From: Lachnospiraceae bacterium UBA1066
Lineage (GTDB): Bacteria > Bacillota > Clostridia > Lachnospirales > Lachnospiraceae
Assembly (NCBI GenBank): GCA_002316215.1
Contig: DCDB01000048.1
Location: 1 to 15,182 of the forward strand
Length of the DNA: 15,182 nt
Direction: 5' to 3'
This document shows positions 15,161 through 15,182 of the stretch, in pieces; position 1 is the stretch's first letter; each line of letters starts with the position of its first letter. The translations under genes were made by a program, and so were the position numbers. The notes under the pieces were generated by a model. The model searched no databases. It worked only from the letters and a program-made list of their open reading frames with translations, and had not been told where the DNA came from.

Positions 15161-15182
15161 AGGTTTTCGCCGCAGATATTCT

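Overview
The window reads as a chromosomal segment of a Gram-positive Bacillota, most likely a Clostridia/Lachnospiraceae-type organism (inference). Grounds are tightly overlapping genes with strong AAGGAGG-type ribosome sites, some TTG starts, a MucBP/SH3/NlpC-P60 secreted wall hydrolase ending in a SleB-like domain, and moderate GC content. All supported genes lie on the plus strand and coding density is high. No stretch longer than about 215 bases lacks a gene.

Region 1 (1-6345) is a near-complete tryptophan operon in the order trpE-trpGD-trpC-trpF-trpB-trpA. trpE is cut by the left edge, so any leader or attenuator lies outside. The genes are coupled by short overlaps (17 nt, ATGA, ATGA, then a 182-nt gap before trpB, then 8 nt). 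Together they carry chorismate to tryptophan: anthranilate synthase (TrpE with the TrpG amidotransferase), phosphoribosyl transfer (TrpD), isomerisation (TrpF), indole-glycerol-phosphate synthesis (TrpC) and tryptophan synthase (TrpA/TrpB). Oddities are a trpG-trpD fusion that still carries a ribosome site and ATG at the junction, a four-copy 11-residue repeat tail on TrpC that overlaps the trpF ribosome site, a duplicated 27-nt segment around the trpF stop, and Glu in place of the usual second catalytic Asp of TrpA.

Region 2 (6346-9349) is a separate transcription unit. It has a sigma-A-like promoter (GTGACA-17-TATAAT), an unusual start region with two Shine-Dalgarno sites and an 8-codon mini-ORF, one 915-residue secreted multidomain peptidoglycan hydrolase, and a strong intrinsic terminator.

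Region 3 (9350-15182) has a consensus promoter (TTGACA-18-TATAAT) driving ileS, an isoleucyl-tRNA synthetase with sequence marks of the eukaryote-like (type 2) class. It is followed with a 4-nt overlap by a glycogen/alpha-glucan phosphorylase gene. No T-box leader is visible before ileS. The phosphorylase ends 22 nt before the window edge.

I found no CRISPR array, transposon, phage gene, tRNA or rRNA. Most of the window is housekeeping. The most unusual items are the three-catalytic-domain wall hydrolase and the repeat-driven changes inside the trp operon.
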